A DNA stretch of 57,098 nt from Cereibacter changlensis JA139. GTDB lineage: Bacteria; Pseudomonadota; Alphaproteobacteria; Rhodobacterales; Rhodobacteraceae. Positions 37,321 through 47,422 of this stretch are shown here, piece by piece. The notes beneath the pieces are model-generated. The model was not told where the DNA came from. It did not search any database and worked only from the letters and a program-made list of their open reading frames with translations. The position numbers and the translations under genes are program-made. The first letter of the stretch is position 1, and each line of letters begins with the position of its first letter. The stretch covers positions 1-57,098 of the forward strand of contig NZ_PZKG01000014.1 in assembly GCF_003034985.1 (NCBI RefSeq), given 5' to 3'.

Positions 37321-38916
37321 ATGGCTCCCCGCGTTCTCGTTTCCGACGAACTCTCCGAAACCGCCGTCCAGATCTTCCGCGACCGTGGCGTCGAGGTCGA
37401 CTACATGCCGAAACTCGGCAAGGACAAGGACAAGCTGGCCGAGGTCATCGGCCAGTATGACGGCCTCGCCATCCGCTCGGCCACCAAGGTGACCGAAAAG
37501 CTGCTGGGCCTCGCGCCCAACCTCAAGGTGATCGGCCGCGCTGGGATCGGCGTCGACAATGTCGACATCCCCGCCGCCTCGAAGCGCGGCGTGATCGTGA
37601 TGAACACGCCCTTCGGCAACTCGATCACCACCGCCGAGCATGCCATCGCCATGATGTTCGCCGTGGCGCGGCAACTGCCCGAGGCCAATGCCTCGACCCA
37701 TGCCGGCAAGTGGGAGAAGTCCCGCTTCATGGGGGTGGAGCTCTACAACAAGACGCTGGGCGTGATCGGTGCCGGCAACATCGGCGGCATCGTCTGCGAC
37801 CGCGCCGTCGGCCTTCACATGAAGGTCGTGGCCTACGACCCCTTCCTGTCGGAAGAGCGCGCCAAGCAACTGGGCGTGACCAAGGTGGAGCTGGACGAGC
37901 TTCTGGCCCGCGCCGATTTCATCACCCTGCATGTGCCGCTGACCGACAAGACCCGCAACATCCTGTCGGCGGAGACCCTCGCCAAGACCAAGAAGGGCGT
38001 GCGGATCATCAACTGCGCCCGCGGCGGTCTGGTGGACGAGGCGGCGCTGGCCGAGGCGCTGAAGTCCGGCCATGTCGCCGGCGCGGCCTTCGACGTCTTC
38101 GCGGTGGAGCCGGCGACCGAGTCGCCGCTGTTCAACCTGCCCAACGTGGTGGTGACGCCGCATCTCGGCGCCTCGACCACCGAGGCGCAGGAGAACGTGG
38201 CGCTGCAGGTGGCCGAGCAGATGTCGGACTACCTTCTGACCGGCGCGGTGCAGAACGCGCTGAACATGCCCTCGGTCACCGCCGAGGAAGCCGCGGTCAT
38301 GGGGCCCTGGGTCAAGCTCGCCAGCCATCTCGGCGCCTTCGTCGGCCAGATGACCGACGAGCCGATCAAGGCGATCAACGTGCTCTATGACGGCGCTGTG
38401 TCCGACATGAACCTCGCGGCGCTGAACTGCGCCACCATCGCCGGCATCATGAAGGCCACCAACCCGGACGTGAACATGGTTTCGGCTCCGGTGATCGCCA
38501 AGGAGCGCGGCATCCAGATCTCGACCACGCGTCAGGAGAAGACCGGGGTCTTCGACGCCTTCATCAAGCTGACGGTGGTCACCGACAAGCGCGAGCGCTC
38601 GGTCGCGGGCACCTGCTTCTCGGATGGCAAGCCGCGCTTCATCCAGATCAAGGGCATCAACATCGACGCCGAGGTGGGGCGGCACATGCTCTACACCACC
38701 AACGAGGACGTGCCGGGCATCATCGGCCTTCTGGGCATGACCATGGGCAAGAACGGCGTCAACATCGCCAACTTCACCCTCGGCCGCTCGGGCGAGGGGC
38801 AGGAGGCCATCGCCATCCTCTACCTCGATCAGGCACTGGATCAGAAGGTGGTGGACACGCTGGAATCGACCGGTATGTTCCAGCAGGTGAAGCCGCTGGA
38901 ATTCGATGTGGCCTGA
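37321..38916 (+). CDS. serA: D-3-phosphoglycerate dehydrogenase
   Basis: A 531-residue enzyme for the first committed step of serine synthesis. The NAD-binding motif GVIGAGNIGGIVCDRA, the NCARGGLVDEAAL motif and the catalytic His in TPHLGASTTEAQENVA are present. The large intervening ASB-type domain (about 320-450) and a C-terminal ACT domain (VPGIIGLLGMTMGKNGVNIANFTLGR) make it the long form, usually inhibited by serine through the ACT domain. It lies 127 bp after serC, with a repeat pair in between. Confidence 0.96.
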   Translation: MAPRVLVSDELSETAVQIFRDRGVEVDYMPKLGKDKDKLAEVIGQYDGLAIRSATKVTEKLLGLAPNLKVIGRAGIGVDNVDIPAASKRGVIVMNTPFGNSITTAEHAIAMMFAVARQLPEANASTHAGKWEKSRFMGVELYNKTLGVIGAGNIGGIVCDRAVGLHMKVVAYDPFLSEERAKQLGVTKVELDELLARADFITLHVPLTDKTRNILSAETLAKTKKGVRIINCARGGLVDEAALAEALKSGHVAGAAFDVFAVEPATESPLFNLPNVVVTPHLGASTTEAQENVALQVAEQMSDYLLTGAVQNALNMPSVTAEEAAVMGPWVKLASHLGAFVGQMTDEPIKAINVLYDGAVSDMNLAALNCATIAGIMKATNPDVNMVSAPVIAKERGIQISTTRQEKTGVFDAFIKLTVVTDKRERSVAGTCFSDGKPRFIQIKGINIDAEVGRHMLYTTNEDVPGIIGLLGMTMGKNGVNIANFTLGRSGEGQEAIAILYLDQALDQKVVDTLESTGMFQQVKPLEFDVA

Positions 38917-38937
38917 CATCCGGGCCTGAAATCGGGC

Positions 38938-38996
38938 GGCGGGGACGCGTCTCCGCCCCCGGGAAACCTGCGGCGGTCCGGGGCAATCAGCCCCGG
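38938..38996 (+). terminator. Two hairpins downstream of serA
   Basis: GGCGGGGA-CGCG-TCTCCGCC (38938-38957, 8 bp with one G-U) and CCGGGGC-AATCA-GCCCCGG (38978-38984 with 38990-38996, 7 bp perfect) lie between serA and the phosphatase gene. One or both may end the serC-serA transcript; neither has a T-run. Confidence 0.45.
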
Positions 38997-39020
38997 TCCT
39001 GCCGTTTCAAGACAAGGCGC

Positions 39021-39764
39021 ATGATGCGAAGCTACGCTATTGGCGACATCCATGGTCATCTCGATCAGCTGCTGGCCGCGCATGACCGGATCGCCGCCGA
39101 CCGCCGCGCGACCGGCGACGATACCGCCCCGGTGGTGCATGTCGGCGATCTGGTCGACCGCGGCCCCGACTGCCGCGGCGTGGTGGAGCATCTGCGCGCC
39201 GGCATCGACTCCGGCGAGAACTGGGTGGTGCTGAAGGGCAACCACGACCGGATGTTCCTCGGCTTTCTCGACGATCTCAAGCACCACGACCCCGGGCTGC
39301 GCAGCGATCTCGGCTGGCTGCATCCGCGGCTCGGCGGCGGGGCGACGCTGGAGTCCTACGGGGTGCGCGAGGCGGCCAGCCGGCCCTTGGCGCCGGTGCA
39401 TGCCGAGGCGGTGGAGCTGGTGCCGGCCGAGCACCGCGCCTTCATCGAGGCGCTGCCGACCTTCTACCGCCGTGGCGAGGTGGTCTTCGTCCATGCCGGC
39501 ATCCGCCCAGGCATCGCGGTCGAGGACCAGACCGAGACCGACCTGCTGTGGATCCGCGAGCCCTTCCTCTCCGACCGGTCCGACCATGGCGCGCTCGTGG
39601 TGCATGGCCATACCGCCATCGACATGGCGACGCATTACGGCAACCGGCTGAACCTCGATTCCGGCGTGGCCTATGGCGGGCCGCTGACCGCCGTGGTGAT
39701 CGAGGACCGGACCGCCCATGCCCTGACCCCGCAAGGCCGGATGCTGCTGACGCCGATGCTCTGA
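39021..39764 (+). CDS. PPP-type metallophosphoesterase (serine/threonine phosphatase-like)
   Basis: A 247-residue phosphatase with all PPP metal and catalytic motifs: GDIHGH (about 8-13), GDLVDRGPD, GNHDRM and VHGHT, plus the late HIS-type segment NLDSGVAYGG. Small bacterial PPP enzymes dephosphorylate proteins or dinucleoside tetraphosphates (ApaH-like). The order GDIHG, GDLVDRG, GNHD supports the PrpA/PrpB-like group. The substrate is unknown. MM at the start leaves a three-base ambiguity. It is convergent with pbpC, 4 bp apart. Confidence 0.9.
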   Translation: MMRSYAIGDIHGHLDQLLAAHDRIAADRRATGDDTAPVVHVGDLVDRGPDCRGVVEHLRAGIDSGENWVVLKGNHDRMFLGFLDDLKHHDPGLRSDLGWLHPRLGGGATLESYGVREAASRPLAPVHAEAVELVPAEHRAFIEALPTFYRRGEVVFVHAGIRPGIAVEDQTETDLLWIREPFLSDRSDHGALVVHGHTAIDMATHYGNRLNLDSGVAYGGPLTAVVIEDRTAHALTPQGRMLLTPML

Positions 39765-39768
39765 GCGC

Positions 39769-41802
39769 TCAGCGCAGCCGGACCTGCGACCGGGCCGAGC
39801 GCCCCTCGGCATCGATCACCGAGAGCGTGAGGAACCCGGGCCCCGGCAGCGCCAGCATCGCCTCGCGCCCGCGCTGCGCCACGGCGACCGGCACGCCATC
39901 CGCAAGCCAGGTGAAGGGCCCCGCCCCGCCGCGCACCCGCACCAGCAGCGCGCCGTCGTTCAGCTCCACCTCGGCCCCGTCGGGCGGGAAGGCCACGGCA
40001 GGGGCATCGGCGGCAGGCGCGAAGGCCGCCATGCGCGAGCGGAACCGGCGCAGCGGCTGCGGCAGTTCGGCGTTGGAGACCATCAGCGTCGCGGGCGGCG
40101 CCGGGCTGAGTGGCTCCAGCTGCGGCTTCAGCCGGGCGAAGGCGCGGAACAGCACCGGCGCCGCCAGATCGGCGCCGAACACCCCCGGCACCGGCGTGCC
40201 ATCGGCCCGGCCCAGCCAGACCCCGATGACATGCCGCCCGTCAAAGCCGATGGCCCAGGCATCGCGGTGGCCGTAGCTGGTGCCGGTCTTGTAGGCCAGC
40301 CGGTTCAGCGGCGCCCCCGGCGGCGGCGCGAGACCCGAGAGGATATCGCCCACCTGCCACGCCGCGACCTCCGACAGCACCCGCTCGCCCGGCAGGGCCT
40401 CGCCCGTCACCCGCAGCGGCAGCGCCACGCCGCCGCGCGCGAGGGCGGCGTAGATCTGCACCATGTCCTCCAGCGTCACGCCGACGCCGCCCAAAGCCAC
40501 CGCCAGCCCCGGCTGCCCGCCCGGCACCACCGCCTCCACCCCGGCGCGGCGCATGGCGGCCAACAGTTTCGCCGGACCGAGCGCATCGGTCAGCGCCACC
40601 ACCGGGATGTTCAGCGACAATTGCAGCGCCTCGCGCACCCTTATGTCGCCGCGGAACACCCGGTCGAAGTTCTGCGGCGTGTAGCCACCGAAGCTGGTCG
40701 GCCGGTCCTCCACCAGCGTCTCGGGATGGGCAAGGCCCTCGTCGAAGGCGAGCCCGTAGATCAAGGGCTTCAGCGTCGAGCCCGGGCTGCGCAGCGCCCG
40801 CGTCATGTCGACGAAGCCCTGCCGCGCATCGCCCTGATAGGCGGCGGACCCGACCGAGGCGAGGATCTCGCCCGTGCGGTGATCGGCCACCACCATCGCC
40901 ACCTGCAGCCGCGTGCCGCGCCCGGCGACGGTCTGGGCCGCCAGCTCCTCCATCTTGCGCTGCAGCGGCGCGTCCAGCGTCAGCTGATGCCGCCCGACGC
41001 CCGGCGCGGCCAGCCGCATCCGGTCGGCGAGATGCGGGGCGAGCGCCGGGAAGGGCCGGCGCGCCGTCGGCACCGCCTCGCGCTCCGCCGCATCAGCCTG
41101 TTCGGCGTCGATCAGCCCGTCACCCACCGCCCGCGCCAGAACTCGGGTGCGCGCCGCCTCGGCCCGCCCGGGGGCGCGGTCGGGGCGGCGGCCTTCGGGC
41201 GATTGCGGGATCGCCACCAGCAGCGCCGCCTCGGCCGGGGTCAGCCGCCCCGGCTCCTTGCCGAAATAGGCGATGCTCGCCGCCCGCACCCCTTCGAGAT
41301 TGCCGCCGAAGGGCGCGAGCAGCAGATAGAGCGACAGGATCTCGTCCTTGCCGAGCCGCCGCTCCAAAGCCAGCGCCACCCGCATCTGCCGCAGCTTGCC
41401 TGCAACCTTGCCGGTCCCGCTCTCCTCCAGCAGCCGCGCCACCTGCATCGTCAGCGTCGAGCCGCCCGAGATCACCCGCCCGTTCCAAAGCGCCTGCCCC
41501 ACCGCCCGCGCCATCGCCCGAAGGTCGATGCCCGGATGCTGGCGAAACCGCTTGTCCTCGTAATTCACCAGCATGGCGAGATAGCCCGCGTCCACCGCCC
41601 CCGGCGTCACCGCCATGCGCCAGCGCCCGTCGGCTACCGTATAGGCACGCAAGAGGCTGCCGTCGCGCGCCACCACCTCGACCGAGGTTTCCAGCGCCAA
41701 GGGCGGCAGGTCGGTGCGGGCGATCCAGCCCGTCACCCCGTCCTGCACCACGGCGGCGAGCCAGAGCCCCGCCGCCGCCGCGATGAACCAGCGCGCCCGC
41801 AT
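39769..41802 (-). CDS. pbpC: Penicillin-binding protein 1C
   Basis: A 677-residue class A PBP. It has an N-terminal anchor helix, then the GT51 glycosyltransferase domain with the catalytic Glu in VNYEDKRFRQHPGIDLRAMARAV and GGSTLTMQVARLLE. The transpeptidase domain has S-x-x-K in RSPGSTLKPLIYGLA, SLN in LQLSLNIPVV and KTGTS in LAYKTGTSYGHRDAWAIGFDG. A C-terminal BiPBP_C-type beta domain (about 590-677) is specific to PbpC. The start codon overlaps the stop of the macroglobulin gene (GTGATG; either GTG 41805 or ATG 41802), mirroring the yfhM-pbpC pairing known from E. coli. Confidence 0.95.
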   Translation of the reverse strand: MRARWFIAAAAGLWLAAVVQDGVTGWIARTDLPPLALETSVEVVARDGSLLRAYTVADGRWRMAVTPGAVDAGYLAMLVNYEDKRFRQHPGIDLRAMARAVGQALWNGRVISGGSTLTMQVARLLEESGTGKVAGKLRQMRVALALERRLGKDEILSLYLLLAPFGGNLEGVRAASIAYFGKEPGRLTPAEAALLVAIPQSPEGRRPDRAPGRAEAARTRVLARAVGDGLIDAEQADAAEREAVPTARRPFPALAPHLADRMRLAAPGVGRHQLTLDAPLQRKMEELAAQTVAGRGTRLQVAMVVADHRTGEILASVGSAAYQGDARQGFVDMTRALRSPGSTLKPLIYGLAFDEGLAHPETLVEDRPTSFGGYTPQNFDRVFRGDIRVREALQLSLNIPVVALTDALGPAKLLAAMRRAGVEAVVPGGQPGLAVALGGVGVTLEDMVQIYAALARGGVALPLRVTGEALPGERVLSEVAAWQVGDILSGLAPPPGAPLNRLAYKTGTSYGHRDAWAIGFDGRHVIGVWLGRADGTPVPGVFGADLAAPVLFRAFARLKPQLEPLSPAPPATLMVSNAELPQPLRRFRSRMAAFAPAADAPAVAFPPDGAEVELNDGALLVRVRGGAGPFTWLADGVPVAVAQRGREAMLALPGPGFLTLSVIDAEGRSARSQVRLR

Positions 41803-44800
41803 CACTCGGTGACGGTGACGGTTCCGGCGTCGGTCCGGGCGCGGAAGTCGGGCTGATACATGTCCTCGACCGAGGCCGCGGCATGGTGGAAGGTTCCGGG
41901 CGAGACGGCGCGGACGATATAGGCCAGCTTGAACGGCGCGCCATCGGTGCGGTCCAGCGCGGTCAGGAAGCGATCCTGCCGGAACTCGCTATGCGCGACC
42001 TCCTCCTCGACCCCGAGCCAGTCGAGCGACGAGACCGAGCCCGCGCGCAAGAGGTTCGGGTTGTCGATCTCGAAGCCCGCGGGCAGCGGGTCCGACACCA
42101 TCAGCCGCGCCTCGCCCGTGCCGAAGGGCGTCACCTCCAGCACCGTCACCAGCCGGGTGCCGACGGCGACACCCGAGGGCGAGACCGCCTCGCCCTCCAG
42201 CGTGTAATAGCTGCGCTTGATCGCATAGCCATTGCCCCCCGCCGGCTCCGGCTCGGCCGGCACGCCATAGGTGGTGACGGTCAGGAAGGTATCGGCGCCG
42301 TTGTTCTTCACCTCCACCGGCGCACCGCTGTCGTCGAGCATCCGCACCAAGGGCCCGGTCGGCGCCACGCCGTCGATGGTCACATCGGTATCGGGCCGGT
42401 CAATCAGCGCATTGGCCGCCAGGAGCGCCCATGTCGTCTCCTGCGTCGAGAGCGGGCCGTCGTTGGTGGCGATCCGGTCGGTCAGCACGCCGCGGTCCAC
42501 CGCCTGCGAGCCCGCCTCCACCGCCAGCGTCAACAGCGCCGCCGCATCGCGGAAGTTGGTGCCGTAATCGGCGCGGAACACCTGCGCCGTCTCCTCGGCC
42601 ATCAGCCCCGCCATGCGGATGCCCGCCTTGCGGAACATCGCATCGGCCCGGGTCTGGTCGCCATAGCTCGCCAGCGCCGCGCCGAGCTGCGCCTGCGCGA
42701 TGGGCGTGGCGAAGGCATCGCCCTTCACATCGGCATAGTAGCGCAGGTCGCCGACCGCCGCCGCGCCCTCGCGCGCCAGCACCATCAGCGCATAGGCCAA
42801 GGCCTCGCCGCCGGTCTCGAAATCGGCGGTGTAGTTCACCTGATTGCGCAGGTTGTCGAGCGCCGAGCGGAAGGCCTGATCCGGCACCGCATGGCCCTGC
42901 GCCTTGGCGCGCGACAGGAAGTCGGTGACGTAGGCATCGAGCCACATGTCGCCCGAAGACGGGTTCCACAGCCCGAAGGCGCCTTCCGCCGTCTGGTTGG
43001 TCAGCACCTCGGCAATCGCCTCGTCGATGCGCTGGCCGATGGTTCCGGCCCCCTGCAGCTGCATCGCCTGCGCCACCTGATCGTAATAGATCAGCGGCAG
43101 CGCCTTGGAGGTGATCTGCTCGGTGCAGCCATAGGGATAGCGGTCGAGACTGGCCAGCAGCCCCGGCGCGTTCAGCCGGGCGATCGGCCCCACCGCCAGT
43201 GTCGCCTTGCCCGAGCCGGGCACAAGACCGGCGAAGACATTGGAGTCGAAGGTGAAGCTCTGCCCGCGGGCCAGATCGAAGCGGGTGATCCGCGCCACCT
43301 CTGGGTCATTGGCCTGCACCGGGATCGTCAGATGCTTGGTCAGCTGCCGGCCATCCGGCGTGGTCAGCGCCACGTCGATGCTTTGCAGACCCACATCACC
43401 CGCCGTGATCGGCACGGCGAAGGTGACCTTGCCCTTCTCGGTGATCTCGAAGCCCGAGGGCGCCGCGCCGATGCTCAGCCCCTGCGCCGAGACATCCATC
43501 CCGACCCGGCCCACCGGCCCGGTGGCATGGACGATCTCCAAGAGCATCCGGCTCTCGTCGCCCGGCGACAGGAAGCGCGGCACCGAGGCCGTCACCACCA
43601 CCGGATCGCGCACCAGCACATCGGCCTCGGCCTTGCCGACACCCTTGCCCGACCAGACCACCGCCATCACCCGCACCGTGCCGTTGAAGGAGGGCAGATC
43701 GAAGCTAGCGCGGGCGTAGCCATCGGCCCCCACCGTTACCGGGCCGGTGAAATAGGCCACCAGCTCCTCGGTCGGCGGCGGGGCCTGCAGGCGGCCCTTG
43801 GCCCCGGCATCGCCGCCCGAGCGCACCGTGCCCTGCGCCCCATTCAGCCCGTCGATCAGCCGCCCGTAGACATCGCGGATGCCGACGCCGAGCTTGCGCT
43901 GGCCGAAATAGTGATCGTCCGGATCGGGCGAGGTGAAGCCGGTCAGGTTCAGGATGCCGACATCGACGGCAGCGATGGTGGCATAGGCGGTATCGCCCTC
44001 GGTCAAACCGTCCACCTTCACCGCCACCTCCAGCGGCCCGCGCGGCGCGGCTTCGGGCGCGGTCTCCACCGTCGCCGTCAGACGGCGCGCGCCGGGATCG
44101 ATGGCGGCATGGGCCAGACCCATCGCCCGCGTCGGGTTGCGCCCCGCCGCCACATCCATCGGTCGCAGCACCGAGGCCGTCACATAGACCCCCGCGCCCC
44201 AGTCATCCGTCACCGGCAGCGAGATCAGGTTCTCGCCCTCCTTGACCTCGACCGCCTGCATGGCGACCAGCCGGTTCGACAGCACGGTCACCAGCGCCGT
44301 CCCCGCCGCGCGCGGCACCAGCCGCAACTCGGCCGTCTCGCCCGGCCTGTAGGCGGGCTTGTCCAGCGACAGTTCCAGCGTGTCGGGGGTGGAGGTCACG
44401 TCGGCGGGCGCATACCAGCCCGCAGAAAAGGTGGTGGAGGTCGCGGCGGGCTGGCCGTCGGTCCGCTCCACCAGCAGCTCGTATTCGCCCCATTTCACCG
44501 CGCCGGAGATCTGCACCGGCTCGGCCCCCAGCGTCGCCTCGCCTTCGGCCACGATGCTGCGGCTGACGATCGGCTCCCAGTTCCAGTTGCCGTATTGCTG
44601 ATACCATTGATAGTCGGTCTCGATCCGGGTCAGCACCCATTTCACCGGCATCGGCGCCGGCGCCTGATCCGGCCCGACGCCGATCAGCTGGAAGCGCGCG
44701 TCAGAGCCCTCGCCCACCACGCCGTCGAAAAGGGGCTTCACCCCGATCATCGGCGCGGTCGGGGTGATCGGCTGCACCAGCTGCCGCTCCACCGGACGGC

Positions 44801-47231
44801 CCGAGCCTTCGGTGACGCGGGCGGTCACCTGCATCTCCAAGGGGCGCGCCGGGTCTGTCACCTCGGGCAGCGCCAGCGCGACGGTCGCCGTGCCGGCGTC
44901 ATCGGTGCGCTCGCCGCCGAAGGAGGCCATCTGCGCGTTGAAGGGCTCGTCATGCCGCCCGAAACGGTAGCCGGGGAAGGCGGCAAGGCCCTTGGCCTCG
45001 CGCAGCAGCACCTCGCCCTCGATCCCCAGATCGGCCCCCGGCGCGCCGAAGAGATAGCGCGCGTCGAGCGTCAGTTCCGGGCTGTCCTCCAGCCGCACCT
45101 CTGGCTGCGACAGCGCCAGCGCAAAGTCGATCCGTTCCGGCAGGAAATCCTCGACGAGGAAGGTCTGGCTCGCCAGCGCCTCGGCCTCCAGATCGGCCAG
45201 CACCTCCAGCCGCCAGACGCCGCGCGGCGCCGTGCCCGCGATCGGCAGGTCGAACACATGCCCGCCCGCGCCGCCATCCTCGGCCAGCGCGCGCGCATAT
45301 TCCACGCCGTCGGGCCGGGTCAGCACCGCCGTCAGCGGCAGTCCCGGAATTGCCTGCGCCTGCGCGTCGCGGGTCAGGGCGGTGACATGCACCGTCTCGC
45401 CCGCGCGATAGGCGCCTCGGTCGGTGGTCAGGAAGACATCGACCGGCGGCGCGGGCTCGTGCCCCTCGACGCCGCGGTCGGACAGATCGAACTCCGGATC
45501 GGTCAGCGACAGGAAGGCGAGATCGCTGTCGCCTTCGCGCACCACGACCAGCGCCGGATCGGCGCCATTGGCGCCCCGCGTCAGACCGGGGGCGAAACTG
45601 GCATAGCCCATCGCATCGGTGGTCGTCGTCGCCAGCACCGCATTGGCGCGCGACACCAGATCGACCGTCACCCCCTCTTTCGCCGCCGCCGTCCCGAGGC
45701 TGCGCACGAAGACATGCAGCCCGTCCACCCCCGACATGGTGGTGATCCCCAGATCCGAGATCACGAACCACTGCCAGGCCGCGGGGGTCTCGTATTCATC
45801 CACCCCCGGCACCGCCGCCTTCAGCGCATAGATCCCCGCCGAAAGCCCCTCGATCGCCTCGTCCATCGGCAGGCGGGTGGTGACGTCGCGGTTCACCTCC
45901 ATCCCCACCTCGGCGCTGCCCTTCCAGAGCTCCTCGCCGACCTGCGACGAAAAGCCCTCGACCTGATACTGCGCCAGCGGCCGGGCGAAGTAATCGTCCT
46001 GGATGGTGCGCAACAGGTTGCGATCCGACACGCGGTAGAGCGTCAGGTCCAGCTTGGCGGTGTTCACCGTCTCCACCGGAATCGCGGCGCTTTCGGCGCG
46101 CGGCAGGATATAGGCGCGGCTCGGGAAGCGGGCGCCGGGGCTGCGGTCGCGGACATAGACGTTCAGCGCCACCGATTTCAGCAGCCCCTGCCCGTCCGCC
46201 GCCGGAAGCCCCTCGCGGAAGGTCAGCGCATAGCGCGCGCCATGCGCCATGCCGCCGACGCAGAGCTGGCGATAGCCGCCCCTCTCCACCGTCAGCCCGG
46301 CCTCGGGCAGTTGCACATAGCTGGAATAATCGACGCCCGACTCGGCCAGATCCTCCGAGAAGGTGGCGCAGACGCGGGGCCGGACGGAATCGGCCTGCAC
46401 CTCGTGCTCCAGCACCCGGAAGCCGTATTTCCCGGCGGCATCCTCCAGCAGCGCCGCCGTATCGTCGCGCGGCTGGATGCGCTGCGCCAGCCGCAGCGCC
46501 AGAACCTTGTCGCGACCGCGGTCGATGGCCTCGGCGGCCTCGCCCAGCATCACCAGCGCGCTGTGGCGCAGCCCGTCGGGCTCGGCGCGCAGATAGCCGT
46601 TGATCGCGGCGTTGAACGCCCGCTCGCGGAAGGCGCGCTGGTTCTGGCCCTCGGGTGCGCCCGCCGCCAGCAGCAGCCGCGCATATTCGACCCAGCCATC
46701 CGCCCGATCCTCGGCATTCAGCGCCGCCCCGGCGAAGTTGCTGGCCAGCGCGACATCGCCATTGGCCTCGGCCTCCCGCGCTGATTGCAGATGCTCCGCC
46801 GCGCTCCAGCCATTGGTGGTGTGCAGCTTGCCGAGGCCCCTGGCCTGCTCGGTCGCCTGCGACATGTCATAGTCGGACAGGAAGCCCAGATCGGCCCGCC
46901 GCGCCATGGCCCGGGCCTGCACCGCAGGATCGGCCTTCACCACCAGCCCGGACAGCGCGCCCTGGAAGAAGACCGGCGCGCCGGGGTCGGATTTCGGGAA
47001 GCAGGAGCCGTTGCGCGAATTGAAGGTGAAGGCGGTGCAGCTTTCATTGGTGGCGCAGGCGCGCTCGCAGCCCTCCAGCGTGGTGTCGAGCAGCGTCGCC
47101 AGATCGCCACCCGGCAGGTCGGCGTCGGCGCTGAGGTTGAAGCGCTGCGCCGGCACCAGATCCTGCGGCAGCGCCACCGTGGGCAGCACCAGCCCGAGAG
47201 AAACAATCGCCGTCCTGAAAATCGACCGCAT
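41802..47231 (-). CDS. Alpha-2-macroglobulin family protein with N-terminal PAN/Apple domain (YfhM-like)
   Basis: A very large (about 1809-residue) periplasmic protein. A Sec signal peptide (residues 1-23, no lipobox, unlike E. coli YfhM) is followed by a PAN/Apple-like module with Cys pattern EGCERACATNESCTAFTFNSRNGSCFPK (about 50-80). Then come repeated MG-type beta domains, the bait region, and the thioester motif YPYGCTEQIT (C-x-E-Q), with the helical TED domain after it (LTNQTAEGAFGLW). It should trap attacking proteases by covalent linkage and protect the envelope. It is coupled to pbpC, which repairs the wall, as known in other proteobacteria. GGAGG precedes the GTG/ATG start pair. Confidence 0.93.
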   Translation of the reverse strand: MRSIFRTAIVSLGLVLPTVALPQDLVPAQRFNLSADADLPGGDLATLLDTTLEGCERACATNESCTAFTFNSRNGSCFPKSDPGAPVFFQGALSGLVVKADPAVQARAMARRADLGFLSDYDMSQATEQARGLGKLHTTNGWSAAEHLQSAREAEANGDVALASNFAGAALNAEDRADGWVEYARLLLAAGAPEGQNQRAFRERAFNAAINGYLRAEPDGLRHSALVMLGEAAEAIDRGRDKVLALRLAQRIQPRDDTAALLEDAAGKYGFRVLEHEVQADSVRPRVCATFSEDLAESGVDYSSYVQLPEAGLTVERGGYRQLCVGGMAHGARYALTFREGLPAADGQGLLKSVALNVYVRDRSPGARFPSRAYILPRAESAAIPVETVNTAKLDLTLYRVSDRNLLRTIQDDYFARPLAQYQVEGFSSQVGEELWKGSAEVGMEVNRDVTTRLPMDEAIEGLSAGIYALKAAVPGVDEYETPAAWQWFVISDLGITTMSGVDGLHVFVRSLGTAAAKEGVTVDLVSRANAVLATTTTDAMGYASFAPGLTRGANGADPALVVVREGDSDLAFLSLTDPEFDLSDRGVEGHEPAPPVDVFLTTDRGAYRAGETVHVTALTRDAQAQAIPGLPLTAVLTRPDGVEYARALAEDGGAGGHVFDLPIAGTAPRGVWRLEVLADLEAEALASQTFLVEDFLPERIDFALALSQPEVRLEDSPELTLDARYLFGAPGADLGIEGEVLLREAKGLAAFPGYRFGRHDEPFNAQMASFGGERTDDAGTATVALALPEVTDPARPLEMQVTARVTEGSGRPVERQLVQPITPTAPMIGVKPLFDGVVGEGSDARFQLIGVGPDQAPAPMPVKWVLTRIETDYQWYQQYGNWNWEPIVSRSIVAEGEATLGAEPVQISGAVKWGEYELLVERTDGQPAATSTTFSAGWYAPADVTSTPDTLELSLDKPAYRPGETAELRLVPRAAGTALVTVLSNRLVAMQAVEVKEGENLISLPVTDDWGAGVYVTASVLRPMDVAAGRNPTRAMGLAHAAIDPGARRLTATVETAPEAAPRGPLEVAVKVDGLTEGDTAYATIAAVDVGILNLTGFTSPDPDDHYFGQRKLGVGIRDVYGRLIDGLNGAQGTVRSGGDAGAKGRLQAPPPTEELVAYFTGPVTVGADGYARASFDLPSFNGTVRVMAVVWSGKGVGKAEADVLVRDPVVVTASVPRFLSPGDESRMLLEIVHATGPVGRVGMDVSAQGLSIGAAPSGFEITEKGKVTFAVPITAGDVGLQSIDVALTTPDGRQLTKHLTIPVQANDPEVARITRFDLARGQSFTFDSNVFAGLVPGSGKATLAVGPIARLNAPGLLASLDRYPYGCTEQITSKALPLIYYDQVAQAMQLQGAGTIGQRIDEAIAEVLTNQTAEGAFGLWNPSSGDMWLDAYVTDFLSRAKAQGHAVPDQAFRSALDNLRNQVNYTADFETGGEALAYALMVLAREGAAAVGDLRYYADVKGDAFATPIAQAQLGAALASYGDQTRADAMFRKAGIRMAGLMAEETAQVFRADYGTNFRDAAALLTLAVEAGSQAVDRGVLTDRIATNDGPLSTQETTWALLAANALIDRPDTDVTIDGVAPTGPLVRMLDDSGAPVEVKNNGADTFLTVTTYGVPAEPEPAGGNGYAIKRSYYTLEGEAVSPSGVAVGTRLVTVLEVTPFGTGEARLMVSDPLPAGFEIDNPNLLRAGSVSSLDWLGVEEEVAHSEFRQDRFLTALDRTDGAPFKLAYIVRAVSPGTFHHAAASVEDMYQPDFRARTDAGTVTVTE

Positions 47232-47422
47232 CACGCTATTTCCTCCACCAATGCGCGGATGCTGTCACCACCCCCCCGTTTTGGCAAGCGACTCGCACCG
47301 CCCTTTCCTCCGGGGGTTGTGCGGCCCGTCGGCATTTACCGCCGGTTCATCTCGCTGTCGCAGACTGTGCAGGAGCGGCCGGCGACGTGCGACCGGCGGG
47401 CAACGGATCGGGACTTCGCCGG

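Noticed and set aside
41800-41805. GTGATG double starts at pbpC, the macroglobulin gene and the NlpC gene as a special translation signal
   Set aside because: These follow from ordinary stop/start overlaps or tandem start codons; the products differ by one residue and no unusual function is implied.
41883-46784. A 1633-codon open frame on the forward strand opposite the macroglobulin gene
   Set aside because: Its product is Arg/His/Gln-rich low-complexity text with no domain, as expected from the complement of a GC-rich gene; the reverse-strand frame has signal peptide, thioester motif and a ribosome-binding site.
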